A program made the position numbers and the translations under genes. From Arthrobacter sp. (GTDB lineage: Bacteria > Actinomycetota > Actinomycetes > Actinomycetales > Micrococcaceae), in NCBI GenBank assembly GCA_031178585.1, contig JAPSIT010000014.1, positions 1-32,416 on the forward strand: DNA of 32,416 nucleotides, given 5' to 3'. Positions 1-7,816 of the stretch are shown piece after piece. The notes under the pieces are model-generated. The model was given only the letters and a program-made list of their open reading frames with translations, made no database searches and was not told the origin of the DNA. Numbering within the stretch: position 1 is the stretch's first letter; every line of letters begins with the position of its first letter.

Positions 1-239
1 ATCGCGCCACCGGGCAAACCGAAAATATCGTCGACGCCGAGTTCTTCGAGCGAGCGGACAATAGCTTGCGAGCCGGTCATCACCGTTGGGGGTACAACGT
101 TGTTCGGCCCAAGGACAGGAGAGGCGGTCGCAGCAGTGTCGACGCCGGATTCTGCCGGCTTGTCGACGCGTTCCGGAGCCTTGGCTCCAGCGGACTTTGT
201 AGCCATCAGCGAGGGGCTGATGGGCGATCCTTTGCTCAT
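1..239 (-). CDS. ilvB: Acetolactate synthase large subunit, N-terminal part (runs off the left edge)
   Basis: The first 79 codons of a leftward gene are visible. The start is [12 protein letters not shown], followed by a Ser/Ala/Pro-rich linker of about 50 residues. Then comes [20 protein letters not shown] and LPGGA, the typical beginning of the thiamine-diphosphate-binding PYR domain of acetolactate synthase large subunits. The enzyme joins two pyruvates, or pyruvate and 2-oxobutyrate, in the first common step of Val/Leu/Ile synthesis. The start at 239 is chosen because a purine-rich GGAAGAG lies about 6-8 nt upstream; an internal ATG at 206 is possible but has no comparable site. An attenuator-like leader lies directly upstream and ilvD lies further upstream in the same direction, supporting the call. 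Long N-terminal extensions before the core are common in actinobacterial IlvB. The small subunit would lie outside the window. Confidence 0.9.
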   Translation of the reverse strand, partial: MSKGSPISPSLMATKSAGAKAPERVDKPAESGVDTAATASPVLGPNNVVPPTVMTGSQAIVRSLEELGVDDIFGLPGGA

Positions 240-316
240 CGAACTCTTCCTTATTGGATCTTGAATTGGGCGGTGCTGAATCTAACTGAACGTGCTGCCT
301 CGCCGGAAAATAAAAA

Positions 317-348
317 AACCCCTCAGCCTGGCGGCTTTTCGAGGGGTT
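317..348 (-). terminator. Attenuator terminator in front of ilvB
   Basis: On the minus strand AACCCCTC (348-341) and GAGGGGTT (324-317) form an 8-bp perfect stem that is followed at once by a run of seven T (318-312). This is an intrinsic terminator placed between a short Val-rich reading frame and the ilvB start, about 75 nt before the latter. That is the arrangement of amino-acid biosynthesis attenuators. Confidence 0.85.
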
Positions 349-375
349 GCGCGTGACAGTTCGTTACCAGTCGGG

Positions 376-444
376 CTAAGGAGCCACGCGCTTGGTAAGT
401 ACGACAGTGCCCACGGTGGCGCCGACGGTAACGAAGGAGATCAT
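376..444 (-). CDS. ilvB leader peptide (attenuation peptide)
   Basis: This 22-codon reading frame on the minus strand encodes MISFVTVGATVGTVVLTKRVAP. Six of 22 residues are Val, four are Thr, and there is one Ile and one Leu, an excess of the amino acids made by the pathway or feeding it. It stops 28 nt before the attenuator stem, close enough for ribosome position to affect folding. AGAGGG lies about 13 nt before the ATG, which is rather far for a ribosome binding site, so the start is the weak point. The frame stays open upstream, but those codons lack leader character. In Corynebacterium the ilvBNC operon is known to be attenuated through a comparable leader; that this one works the same way is inference from layout. 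Confidence 0.75.
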   Translation of the reverse strand: MISFVTVGATVGTVVLTKRVAP

Positions 445-473
445 GCGTTCAGTTTTCCCTCTGGTGGATAGCG

Positions 474-479
474 TGTCAA
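474..479 (-). promoter_or_regulatory. Possible -35 element of the ilvB leader promoter
   Basis: A perfect TTGACA stands on the minus strand 30 nt before the leader ATG. The hexamer 17 bp downstream (AAAACT, 456-451) is only a weak -10 match, so the assignment is tentative. Confidence 0.3.
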
Positions 480-503
480 CGAAGCGACTCGCGATCTCAC
501 CAT

Positions 504-521
504 GTGGACAGCGTTGTCCAC
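504..521. promoter_or_regulatory. Perfect inverted repeat upstream of ilvB leader
   Basis: GTGGACA-N4-TGTCCAC is a 7-bp perfect dyad lying about 60-77 bp before the leader peptide start. A second dyad follows at once. The position suits an operator upstream of the promoter; no regulator is identified. Confidence 0.4.
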
Positions 522-523
522 TC

Positions 524-547
524 TGTGATCCTTTCCTGTGGATCACA
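524..547. promoter_or_regulatory. Second inverted repeat upstream of ilvB leader
   Basis: TGTGATCC-N8-GGATCACA is an 8-bp perfect dyad two bases away from the 504-521 dyad. The half-sites resemble CRP half-sites, but the TGTGA...TCACA spacing is 14 instead of 6, so it is not a normal CRP box. It could be a regulator site or an RNA hairpin. Confidence 0.4.
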
Positions 548-586
548 CTGCATCCGCCTGTTGCACGCGGAACCCGGAAGGCTCCT

Positions 587-624
587 GCCCCGGGCGAGCG
601 GCGCGGACGCCGTTCGCTCGGGGC
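587..624. terminator. GC-rich hairpin between ilvD and ilvB
   Basis: CGAGCG (595-600) pairs with CGCTCG (615-620), flanked by GCCCC (587-591) and GGGGC (620-624). There is no T-run on either strand, so it is at most a non-canonical terminator or a transcript-stabilising hairpin downstream of ilvD. The rest of 445-683 shows no gene. Confidence 0.3.
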
Positions 625-683
625 CACTCGGAGCTTCCTTGTGTTAGCCCTGCCGCCTGAGCGGTAGCGCTTTAGGGAGTTCG

Positions 684-2405
<1,722 letters not shown>

Positions 2406-2505
2406 GGGTCAAAGTCTATGACTCCTGAAAGGCTCCCAACGACCGGAAGGGGCCCTTCTGATCCAATTCCGGTAAAAAATCCGTTCAAATGCTGGACTTT
2501 CGTCT

Positions 2506-2517
2506 CATATAGTGAAA
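2506..2517 (+). promoter_or_regulatory. LtbR/NdgR-type (IclR family) operator on the ilvD promoter
   Basis: CATATAGTGAAA matches 11 of 12 positions of the LtbR box CA(T/C)ATAGTG(A/G)GA that I recall for Corynebacterium glutamicum leuB/leuCD. It covers the -10 hexamer of the ilvD promoter and sits in a wider imperfect dyad (GTCTCA ... TGAAAC, 2502-2518). IclR-type LtbR/NdgR represses Leu/Ile/Val and Trp genes in actinobacteria. The consensus is quoted from memory. Confidence 0.55.
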
Positions 2518-2534
2518 CCGCACCGCGTTGACAA
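2506..2534 (-). promoter_or_regulatory. ilvD promoter
   Basis: On the minus strand TTGTCA (2534-2529) and TATATG (2511-2506) are separated by exactly 17 bp. These match the sigma-70 consensus at 5/6 and 4/6 positions. Transcription would start near 2499, about 95 nt before the ilvD ATG. Confidence 0.6.
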
Positions 2535-2609
2535 GCCTAGACAGCCCTGTTGACACCGACGTAACGTCAAGCAACGGCAACCTCGTGTTTTCGACAGAAG
2601 GGCTTTGCT

Positions 2610-3614
2610 ATGGAGTGGATTATCTGGGTCATCGTCATCGTAGTGATCATTGCGGTCGTCTGGTGGCTCTTGAATCGCAATTCGGGCAAAACAGCAGGAA
2701 CCCGCGATGCGGCCGGAACGGGCCAGGTCACCTCCACTCCCCCATCGGAAACAGAATCAAATGCCCCCTCCCGGTCCGATGCAGCCGCCGTGGCGGGACC
2801 AAACGCAGCCTTCCCCTCCGGATCAGGCACAGCTGACCGGCAGCACGGGCCCCTGGCAGGGGAAGCCCCGGCCCGGCAAGGATCGTCCGCAGCCCGCCAG
2901 ATTAACCCGGAGGATCAGGAGCCGGACATCGAATCCTGGGACGCCGCCACCCCGCGTCCCGCTGCCGGCACACCAGGCCCTTCGAGCGGCGACGTGGACG
3001 ACTGGGATGACGAGGAAGACAAAGCAGAGTGGGAGACGCAGTGGTCCGAGACCGGAGCTGAACACCACACGGGGACGGGGCCGGCCGCCGCGAGCCGGCC
3101 GGCCGAGCCTTTCCCGTCCGCCGCCACGGCCGCTCCTTCGGCCGGCGGGGCCACACCTGCGGCGCCCGTGCACCACGCCGAGTACACCGACGCCCACGCC
3201 CCCACTTTGCCCGGCGCCGAGTCCGCGGCTGCAGAGGCTCTTGACGCTGACGCAGAAACCCGGCAGCGGATGCAGTCGTCCGCGGCCACCGAGGAAGGGG
3301 CCAGTCATGACGCAGAGCCGGTCGGCCACCAGGAGACCGCTGTCGGAGGTGAACAGCCGGCTTTCGGCGGCCATGACGGCAGTCAGCCGGCCGTTGACGC
3401 AATGGCCGGCCAGCCCTACGGTGACGGTTCCGCTGCGCCGGCAGCCGACGGCAGCGGCCCCGACGGCTACACGGTCAAGGCTGAAACAGGGTCAATGACC
3501 TACTACGACGAGGACAATCCGGGTTATGCCGATGCCCGCGCGGAAGTCTGGTTCCTCTCCGCTGCGCATGCGGAAGCTGCGGGTTTCCGCGCTCCACGCC
3601 GCACCAGGCGCTGA
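2610..3614 (+). CDS. Membrane-anchored low-complexity protein with a conserved C-terminal motif
   Basis: This 334-residue protein starts with one strong transmembrane helix (residues 2-21, Ile/Val/Trp rich). A long Ala/Pro/Glu/Asp/Ser-rich region without predicted fold follows (about 30-290). The last about 45 residues contain MTYYDEDNPGY and AEVWFLSAAHAEAAGFR. The Tyr-x-x-Pro...WF-x-S-x-x-x-A-x-A-A-G-F pattern resembles the small C-terminal 'sunset'-type domain found in many actinobacterial secreted or membrane proteins; this is recognition by eye. The single N-terminal helix suggests membrane anchoring; which side the tail faces is not clear from sequence. Function is unknown. GAAGG lies about 8 nt before the ATG. 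It is transcribed away from ilvD across a shared 200-bp intergenic region. Confidence 0.75.
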   Translation: MEWIIWVIVIVVIIAVVWWLLNRNSGKTAGTRDAAGTGQVTSTPPSETESNAPSRSDAAAVAGPNAAFPSGSGTADRQHGPLAGEAPARQGSSAARQINPEDQEPDIESWDAATPRPAAGTPGPSSGDVDDWDDEEDKAEWETQWSETGAEHHTGTGPAAASRPAEPFPSAATAAPSAGGATPAAPVHHAEYTDAHAPTLPGAESAAAEALDADAETRQRMQSSAATEEGASHDAEPVGHQETAVGGEQPAFGGHDGSQPAVDAMAGQPYGDGSAAPAADGSGPDGYTVKAETGSMTYYDEDNPGYADARAEVWFLSAAHAEAAGFRAPRRTRR

Positions 3615-3670
3615 GAGTCACGGCTGCGGGGCAGCATCCTGCCCCGGCGGATCAATGATGGAGCAGGAGC

Positions 3671-4897
3671 ATGGGAAACGGGTCCCCCAACGGAAACGTT
3701 GATTGCTGGCGGCGTTCTGCACTCGCACGTACGTGTGCAGCGGGCCTTACGCTGGTGCTTGTGCTGGCTGGCTGCACGGGCACCAACGGCAACGCCGACC
3801 CGACCGCCGTCACCGGCGGTGGAACCGACGTCCCCAGCGCCCGCCCCAGCACGCCTACGCCTTCCGCTTCGACCCCTGCGCCCGGTGGAAGCCCGCGCCA
3901 CACGTCCTCCACTGCTCCTGCTGCCGCAGGTGAGCCCAAGGTCCGCACGACTATTGAAGGGCTGCAACTGCCGTGGTCAACGGTGTTCCTTCCGGACGGT
4001 ACGGCCGTGATCAGCGAACGGGACAGCGCCCTCCTCAAGTCCGTGCGGAACGGCAGGAACAGCACCATCGGCAGCGTTCCGAATGTGGTTCCCGGCGGTG
4101 AAGGCGGGCTCATGGGCTTGGCCCTGTCCCCCGACTACGCCACCGACAGATTCCTGTACGCCTACTACACTGCGGCCGAGGACAACAGGATCGCCCGCCT
4201 TCGGCTCGAAGAAGCCGGAACAGGATCCGAGAGCGGCCTCCGGCTGGGGTCGCCCGAGATCATCTTCTCCGGGATCTCCAAGGCGTCCACACACAACGGC
4301 GGCAGGATCCGCTTCGGCCCGGACGGCTTCCTCTACGTGGGGACCGGTGACTCGCAGCGCCGCGAACAGCCCCAGGACCGGAACGCCCTGGGCGGCAAAA
4401 TCCTCCGGCTAACCAAGGACGGGAAGCCTGCGCCGGGCAATCCCTTCCCCGGCAATCCCGTCTACAGCCTGGGCCACCGCAATGTCCAGGGCCTCGCGTG
4501 GGACAGCGCCGGCCGGCTTTGGGCGAGTGAATTCGGCCCGGAGGTCAACGACGAACTCAACCTGATCCAGGCGGGCGGGAACTACGGCTGGCCTGAAGTC
4601 ACCGGCGCACCCGGCCGTGAGGGGTTCATCGACGCCAAAGTGGTGTGGCCTTCAACCGCGGAATCATCGCCGAGCGGTATGGAAATCGTCGGTTCCACGG
4701 CCTTCCTCGGCGCCCTCCGCGGGCGGCGCGTCTGGAGCGTGCCGCTTGATGGCGAAAATGCCGGTACTCCTGTGGGCTATTTCACAGGTCAGTATGGCCG
4801 GATCAGGAGCGTTTCCCTGGCTCCGAACGGGGAACTTTGGGCCCTTACCAATAACCAAAACCCTGATTCCGTGCTGATTCTGAGTCTATCCGGCTGA
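3671..4897 (+). CDS. PQQ-dependent sugar dehydrogenase family lipoprotein
   Basis: The protein has 408 residues. An N-terminal signal peptide ends in the lipobox VLAGC (Cys35), then a Thr/Pro/Ala linker runs to about 95. The rest is a six-bladed propeller of the glucose/sorbosone (aldose) dehydrogenase family. Signatures are VVPGGEGGLMGLALSPDY, STHNGGRIRFGPDGFLYVGT (the His and Arg belong to the PQQ/sugar site in the family), LGGKILRL, YSLGHRNVQGLAWD and GGNYGWPEV. Such proteins oxidise aldoses on the outer membrane face using PQQ. No PQQ synthesis gene is in the window, so the cofactor, if used, comes from elsewhere. Two GGAG-like sites stand just before the ATG. It follows the preceding gene by 56 bp and may be co-transcribed. 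Confidence 0.85.
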   Translation: MGNGSPNGNVDCWRRSALARTCAAGLTLVLVLAGCTGTNGNADPTAVTGGGTDVPSARPSTPTPSASTPAPGGSPRHTSSTAPAAAGEPKVRTTIEGLQLPWSTVFLPDGTAVISERDSALLKSVRNGRNSTIGSVPNVVPGGEGGLMGLALSPDYATDRFLYAYYTAAEDNRIARLRLEEAGTGSESGLRLGSPEIIFSGISKASTHNGGRIRFGPDGFLYVGTGDSQRREQPQDRNALGGKILRLTKDGKPAPGNPFPGNPVYSLGHRNVQGLAWDSAGRLWASEFGPEVNDELNLIQAGGNYGWPEVTGAPGREGFIDAKVVWPSTAESSPSGMEIVGSTAFLGALRGRRVWSVPLDGENAGTPVGYFTGQYGRIRSVSLAPNGELWALTNNQNPDSVLILSLSG

Positions 4898-4922
4898 ATC
4901 CACGGGCCACCGCGGCCCCGAT

Positions 4923-4951
4923 TTCACACCAGCGAAAAGTTCGTGTAGAGT
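4923..4951 (+). promoter_or_regulatory. Promoter of tRNA-Lys
   Basis: TTCACA (4923-4928), a 17-bp spacer and TAGAGT (4946-4951) form a plausible sigma-70 promoter about 55 bp before the mature tRNA. Confidence 0.5.
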
Positions 4952-5013
4952 TTCATGTCGTTGCGGAGGTCAACGAGGGAATCAAAAGCCCGCGGATGAA
5001 CGAAACAGCAGCT

Positions 5014-5089
5014 GCACCTCTAGCTCAATTGGCAGAGCAATTGACTCTTAATCAATGGGTTCCGGGTTCAAGTCCCGGGGGGTGCACCA
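5014..5089 (+). tRNA. tRNA-Lys (anticodon CTT)
   Basis: This is a complete 76-nt cloverleaf. The acceptor stem is GCACCTC with GGGGTGC (one G-U pair), the D arm contains AGCTCAATTGGCAGAGC, and the anticodon stem ATTGA/TCAAT encloses loop CTCTTAA with CTT at 5047-5049. The T arm is GGGTTCAAGTCCC-like, and CCA is encoded at 5087-5089. A strong terminator follows at once, so it is a single-gene unit. Confidence 0.97.
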
Positions 5090-5094
5090 CAGAG

Positions 5095-5133
5095 AAGGCC
5101 CTGACCAACGGAAACGTTCGGTCAGGGCCTTTT
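5095..5133 (+). terminator. Intrinsic terminator of tRNA-Lys
   Basis: AAGGCCCTGACC (5095-5106) pairs perfectly with GGTCAGGGCCTT (5120-5131), a 12-bp stem with a 13-nt loop and a short T tail. Because the stem is symmetric and flanked by AA, it may act weakly on the other strand too, for example for the gene ending at 5290. Confidence 0.9.
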
Positions 5134-5289
5134 GCGTTGTCAGAGTCGTGCTCAGCCCATGGCATGTCGCGACCACCGTGCATGTGGCCGGGGTCAGCAT
5201 CGGCGCCGCGACTACCCGACCCCCCCGACGGAACCGTCTGCACGTTCCATCGCTTCCCGTCCCGGCTGACGGGCGCCCGGATCCCGTTC

Positions 5290-6237
5290 CTATAGTTGAG
5301 CAGCCATCTCCGCCACGGAGCGGGTGAGGGTGGCCATGGACTCGGGTCCACCGTGCCCTTCGTTCTCGATGATGAGGAGCTGACTGCCGGTCCAGCGCTG
5401 ATGCAGCTTCCAGGCCGTAATGGACGGGCTGCTAATGTCTCTACGTCCGTGGATGAGATATCCCGGAATCCCAGCGAGTTCGTGGACCCGGGACATAATT
5501 TCCAGTCCGTCCCGGAGGAAACCGTCGTTGGACCAGTAATGCGTCGCCAAAATTGCAAACGTCATCCGCTCGCGTTCGTCATCGAACATGGGCCCCGGCT
5601 GCCATAGGGGGTCAAGGGTCATGTGGGTTGATTCCCAGCGGTCCCACTGCAGTGCTGCTGCTCGGGCGTCATCCCGGTCGTCGCCAGCCAGGCGGCGGGC
5701 ATAAGCATCAATCGGGCGTTCACCGGGTCTGCAATTGGCAGCTTCCGAGAAGTCATTCCATGCTTCCGGGAAGATCCTCCCCACGCCCTTTGTGATCCAC
5801 TGGACCTCTTCACGACTGCTTGTTGTCACGGCCACCAGGGAAATTCCCAGGACACGGTGGGGATATTCCAGCGAGTATGCCAGTGCGAGGGTACTGCCCC
5901 ACGAGGCGCCGGTGACTATCCACTGTTCTATGCCGAGGTGCCGGCGCACGGCTTCGATGTCTTCAATCAGTGTCTGCGTGGTATTCGCGGACAAGCGATC
6001 GAGGTCGTCCTGTACAGCCGGTGTGCTGCGGCCGCAACCACGTTGGTCAAGACCGATGGTCCAGAAATGCGAAGGGTCATGTCTCCGGCGGTAGCCTCCC
6101 TTGCCCAGCGATCCGCCGGGCCCGCCGTGAAGGAACAGCACAGGAACCCCTAACCGGTTCCCGGAGGCCTCCCAGTAGATGTGCGCGCCCGGTACTTCTG
6201 CCCAGCCGCAGCTCATGTCAGCACTTTTCCCCGTCAT
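5290..6237 (-). CDS. pip: Proline iminopeptidase (alpha/beta hydrolase, S33)
   Basis: This 315-residue alpha/beta hydrolase releases N-terminal proline from peptides. The oxyanion segment FLHGGPGG is at 36-42 and GLDQRGCGRS at 62-71. The nucleophile is Ser112 in VTGASWGS, and the acid and base are Asp267 in HGRRDISS and His295 in NEGHGG. DQRGCGRS and the WE-rich cap (QWDRWE) are typical of the proline iminopeptidase subgroup. I choose the ATG at 6237 and not the in-frame GTG at 6246. On the minus strand TAGTGT (6250-6245) lies exactly 7 nt before this ATG, as for a leaderless mRNA, and no Shine-Dalgarno is present. It stands alone, between the tRNA-Lys unit and a divergent broken gene. Confidence 0.88.
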   Translation of the reverse strand: MTGKSADMSCGWAEVPGAHIYWEASGNRLGVPVLFLHGGPGGSLGKGGYRRRHDPSHFWTIGLDQRGCGRSTPAVQDDLDRLSANTTQTLIEDIEAVRRHLGIEQWIVTGASWGSTLALAYSLEYPHRVLGISLVAVTTSSREEVQWITKGVGRIFPEAWNDFSEAANCRPGERPIDAYARRLAGDDRDDARAAALQWDRWESTHMTLDPLWQPGPMFDDERERMTFAILATHYWSNDGFLRDGLEIMSRVHELAGIPGYLIHGRRDISSPSITAWKLHQRWTGSQLLIIENEGHGGPESMATLTRSVAEMAAQL

Positions 6238-6244
6238 GCCACCC

Positions 6245-6250
6245 ACACTA
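6245..6250 (-). promoter_or_regulatory. -10 box of a leaderless start (proline iminopeptidase)
   Basis: TAGTGT on the minus strand is followed by 7 nt and the ATG at 6237. The -35 region is not recognisable. Confidence 0.4.
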
Positions 6251-6292
6251 GGAGATGAACTGATCCTGCGGGAGCATGTGTTGGCCCAGGAC

Positions 6293-6298
6293 TAGGAT
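6293..6298 (+). promoter_or_regulatory. -10 box of the DUF6226-like remnant
   Basis: TAGGAT followed by 6 nt and ATG (6305) fits a leaderless start. The same bases also contain AGGA, which could act as a short ribosome binding site. Confidence 0.35.
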
Positions 6299-6304
6299 GG
6301 CGGC

Positions 6305-6845
6305 ATGGGGGCAGACGATGCAGGAACGGGGGCGGTTCCGCCCGGACCGGGTGAACGCGTATACGTGCGTCCTGCCATACCCGAATCCATCTACCGCTCC
6401 CCTGGCGGGACTCTTATCCCTTACGGCCACCGCTGGGATGAGGACGGCCCCGCCACCGACTCCTACAGCGTGTAAGCCACCCCGAACGGTTCGCCGGGCT
6501 GCGCCTTGTCGCCCATGCCCTCATCGACTATCTCTCGGCCGCGTACGAGGTCGACATCGACGACGAGCCAGCGTGCGCGGCGGACCTGCTGCGGCACATA
6601 GAAGGTGTTCAGCAGTCAGTCCGCATTAGGCCGCGAAGGCCTGGACGGGCACCGATGACCTTCGTGTTTCCGCGGCGCAGGGGCTGAACCTTGTAAAAAC
6701 CATGGGACGCCGGCGCCTTACCCCTCATTCCGGGGGCGGCATGCCCGGCCTGCCATCAGGTAACCCCGGCGTTTCACAGTGTGGGGGTTGCAGACTGATG
6801 GAGTCCCTGAAGCTGATGGTAGCCGCGAACCGTCACTTCAGAAGT
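6305..6845 (+). pseudogene. Frameshifted DUF6226-like gene
   Basis: Frame 1 (6305-6475) encodes 56 residues ending PYGHRWDEDGPATDSYSV and then TAA. Removing the stop by one extra base (GTG-TA to GTGGTA) would continue directly into HPERFAGLRLVAHALIDYLS and LTFVFP-like sequence in the next frame (6475-6687, ending TFVFPRRRG-stop). This is the family's continuous DSYSVxxHPERF motif. A third frame then carries QCGGCRLMESLKLMVAANRH (6777-6836), resembling the family's C-terminal CGCDAC...VLAVAAG end. Total span (about 540 bp) equals that of an intact member (about 175-180 residues, from memory). So it is a full-length gene broken at two or more places; a sequencing error could explain the first shift but less easily both. 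The function of the family is unknown. The end coordinate is approximate. Confidence 0.7.
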
Positions 6846-6997
6846 GCCGGGTCCGGAACGCATTCCCTCCGACGCGCCCCGGATCCGGCGGACAGTCTTC
6901 ACCGGCGCGCCAGAACCCGGTGCCGGCAAAGCCGTGCTCCGCCGGGGCCGAATCCGGCTGCTGCGTGTCCTTCCCGGTCTGGGGAGCCGGCAGCGCA

Positions 6998-7003
6998 TAT
7001 CTT
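6998..7003 (+). promoter_or_regulatory. -10 box before the small acidic ORF
   Basis: TATCTT is followed by 6 nt and ATG at 7010, consistent with a leaderless start. No -35 match was found. Confidence 0.3.
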
Positions 7004-7009
7004 CTTGAT

Positions 7010-7168
7010 ATGGGTGAGGAACACACCGGAGAGTTGACCGGGCAGATATCGATCAATGAGCTGCTTATTGCAATGGGCGAAGAGCCGGTGGTCAGCATGA
7101 TGGATCTGGTGGTTCCGGATGATGCTTCATCCATTACGGAAGAACCGCCCACGTTGCCCGGCCTCTGA
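7010..7168 (+). CDS. Small acidic protein of unknown function
   Basis: The 52-codon frame starts MGEEHTGELTGQISINELLI and ends SITEEPPTLPGL. It is strongly acidic, with alternating hydrophobic stretches. I do not recognise it. The frame is open further upstream to 6779, but that part overlaps the broken DUF6226-like gene and has no coding character. The ATG at 7010 is preceded by a TAnnnT box at leaderless distance and by no Shine-Dalgarno. It converges on the MarR gene ending at 7238. It could be a genuine small gene or the tail of a decayed one; only homologues could decide. Confidence 0.35.
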   Translation: MGEEHTGELTGQISINELLIAMGEEPVVSMMDLVVPDDASSITEEPPTLPGL

Positions 7169-7237
7169 TATGCAGCGCGGCCAGTAATGGAACGCAACCA
7201 GTAAAGCGGCGCCAAGACCAGCCCGGTCCGGAGAGCC

Positions 7238-7729
7238 TTACTCGAACGAGCGGGCCTCGACGGCAAGGCCTGAGTCAGCACTGGACACAATCGCGCTGGT
7301 TTCCGGCGAGGCAAACCGCGTGGCCAGTTCGCGGACAACGGCCTGGAGCTCCTGGCGGAGGACGTCCGGATCAATGGAGGCAGCGGCAAGCACGGACCGC
7401 TCCATATCTGCGGCAGCAGTAACGGCCTCAGTGCCGCGCTCGGTCAACGAGACCACATGGCTGCGGCGGTCGGACGTGCTCCGCTGGCGCACAATGTGGC
7501 CATGGGCCTCAAGGCGACTTAGGGTCTTGCCCATGGTTTGTGCCTGGACACGAACCAACTGCGCCAATTGAGCCTGCGTCATGGGGCCGTTGTTGTAGAG
7601 AACTTCGATGGCGATGACACCGGCATGGGTCAGGCCAATGGCCCCCAGTTTTTCATTCCAGGAATGTTCAACGAGACGTGCCGCCGTGGACAAGAGGCGC
7701 CCAGTGGGCCAGCGATCCATATCAGGCAT
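7238..7729 (-). CDS. MarR family transcriptional regulator
   Basis: The protein has 163 residues from the chosen start (MPDMDRWPTGRLLSTAARLV). The winged helix-turn-helix is clear: GPMTQAQLAQLVRVQAQTMG (recognition helix), KTLSRLEAHGHIVRQRSTSD and RRSHVVSLTERG (the wing, with the conserved DxR). It is cytoplasmic and probably dimeric. It is divergent from the Bcp peroxiredoxin gene 87 bp away, so it may control that gene and itself; CCAAGT repeats at 7734-7739 and 7743-7748 lie in the region. An in-frame GTG at 7762 would add 11 residues. The ATG at 7729 is preferred because TATACT lies exactly 7 nt upstream (leaderless pattern) and because the conserved DRWPTGRLLS start follows it. Confidence 0.85.
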   Translation of the reverse strand: MPDMDRWPTGRLLSTAARLVEHSWNEKLGAIGLTHAGVIAIEVLYNNGPMTQAQLAQLVRVQAQTMGKTLSRLEAHGHIVRQRSTSDRRSHVVSLTERGTEAVTAAADMERSVLAAASIDPDVLRQELQAVVRELATRFASPETSAIVSSADSGLAVEARSFE

Positions 7730-7736
7730 AGCACCA

Positions 7737-7742
7737 AGTATA
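7737..7742 (-). promoter_or_regulatory. -10 box of the MarR gene
   Basis: TATACT (5/6 to consensus) on the minus strand lies 7 nt before the ATG at 7729, which implies a leaderless transcript. Confidence 0.45.
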
Positions 7743-7816
7743 GCCAAGTGTGGATTCGTCACTGCGCAGCGGCCTTACTAAGCTGAAATTACCCCCATGA
7801 AAACAAGGAGAATACT

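Noticed and set aside
524..547. CRP/FNR-type site before ilvB
   Set aside because: TGTGA and TCACA are 14 bases apart instead of 6, so it cannot be a standard CRP box.
445..627. Upstream extension of the ilvB leader frame
   Set aside because: The added residues are Arg/Gly/Ser-rich and cover the inverted repeats and likely promoter; only the last 22 codons have leader character.
2528..2609. Rightward promoter for the gene at 2610 using the two TTGACA hexamers
   Set aside because: No acceptable -10 lies 16-18 bp after either TTGACA; the first overlaps the ilvD -35 on the other strand.
4996..5295. Small ORFs over tRNA-Lys and its terminator
   Set aside because: They are translations of tRNA and hairpin sequence.
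6276..6629. A 117-codon frame over the DUF6226-like region
   Set aside because: Its translation (Pro/Thr/Arg-rich) lacks family motifs, whereas the other frames carry them in order.
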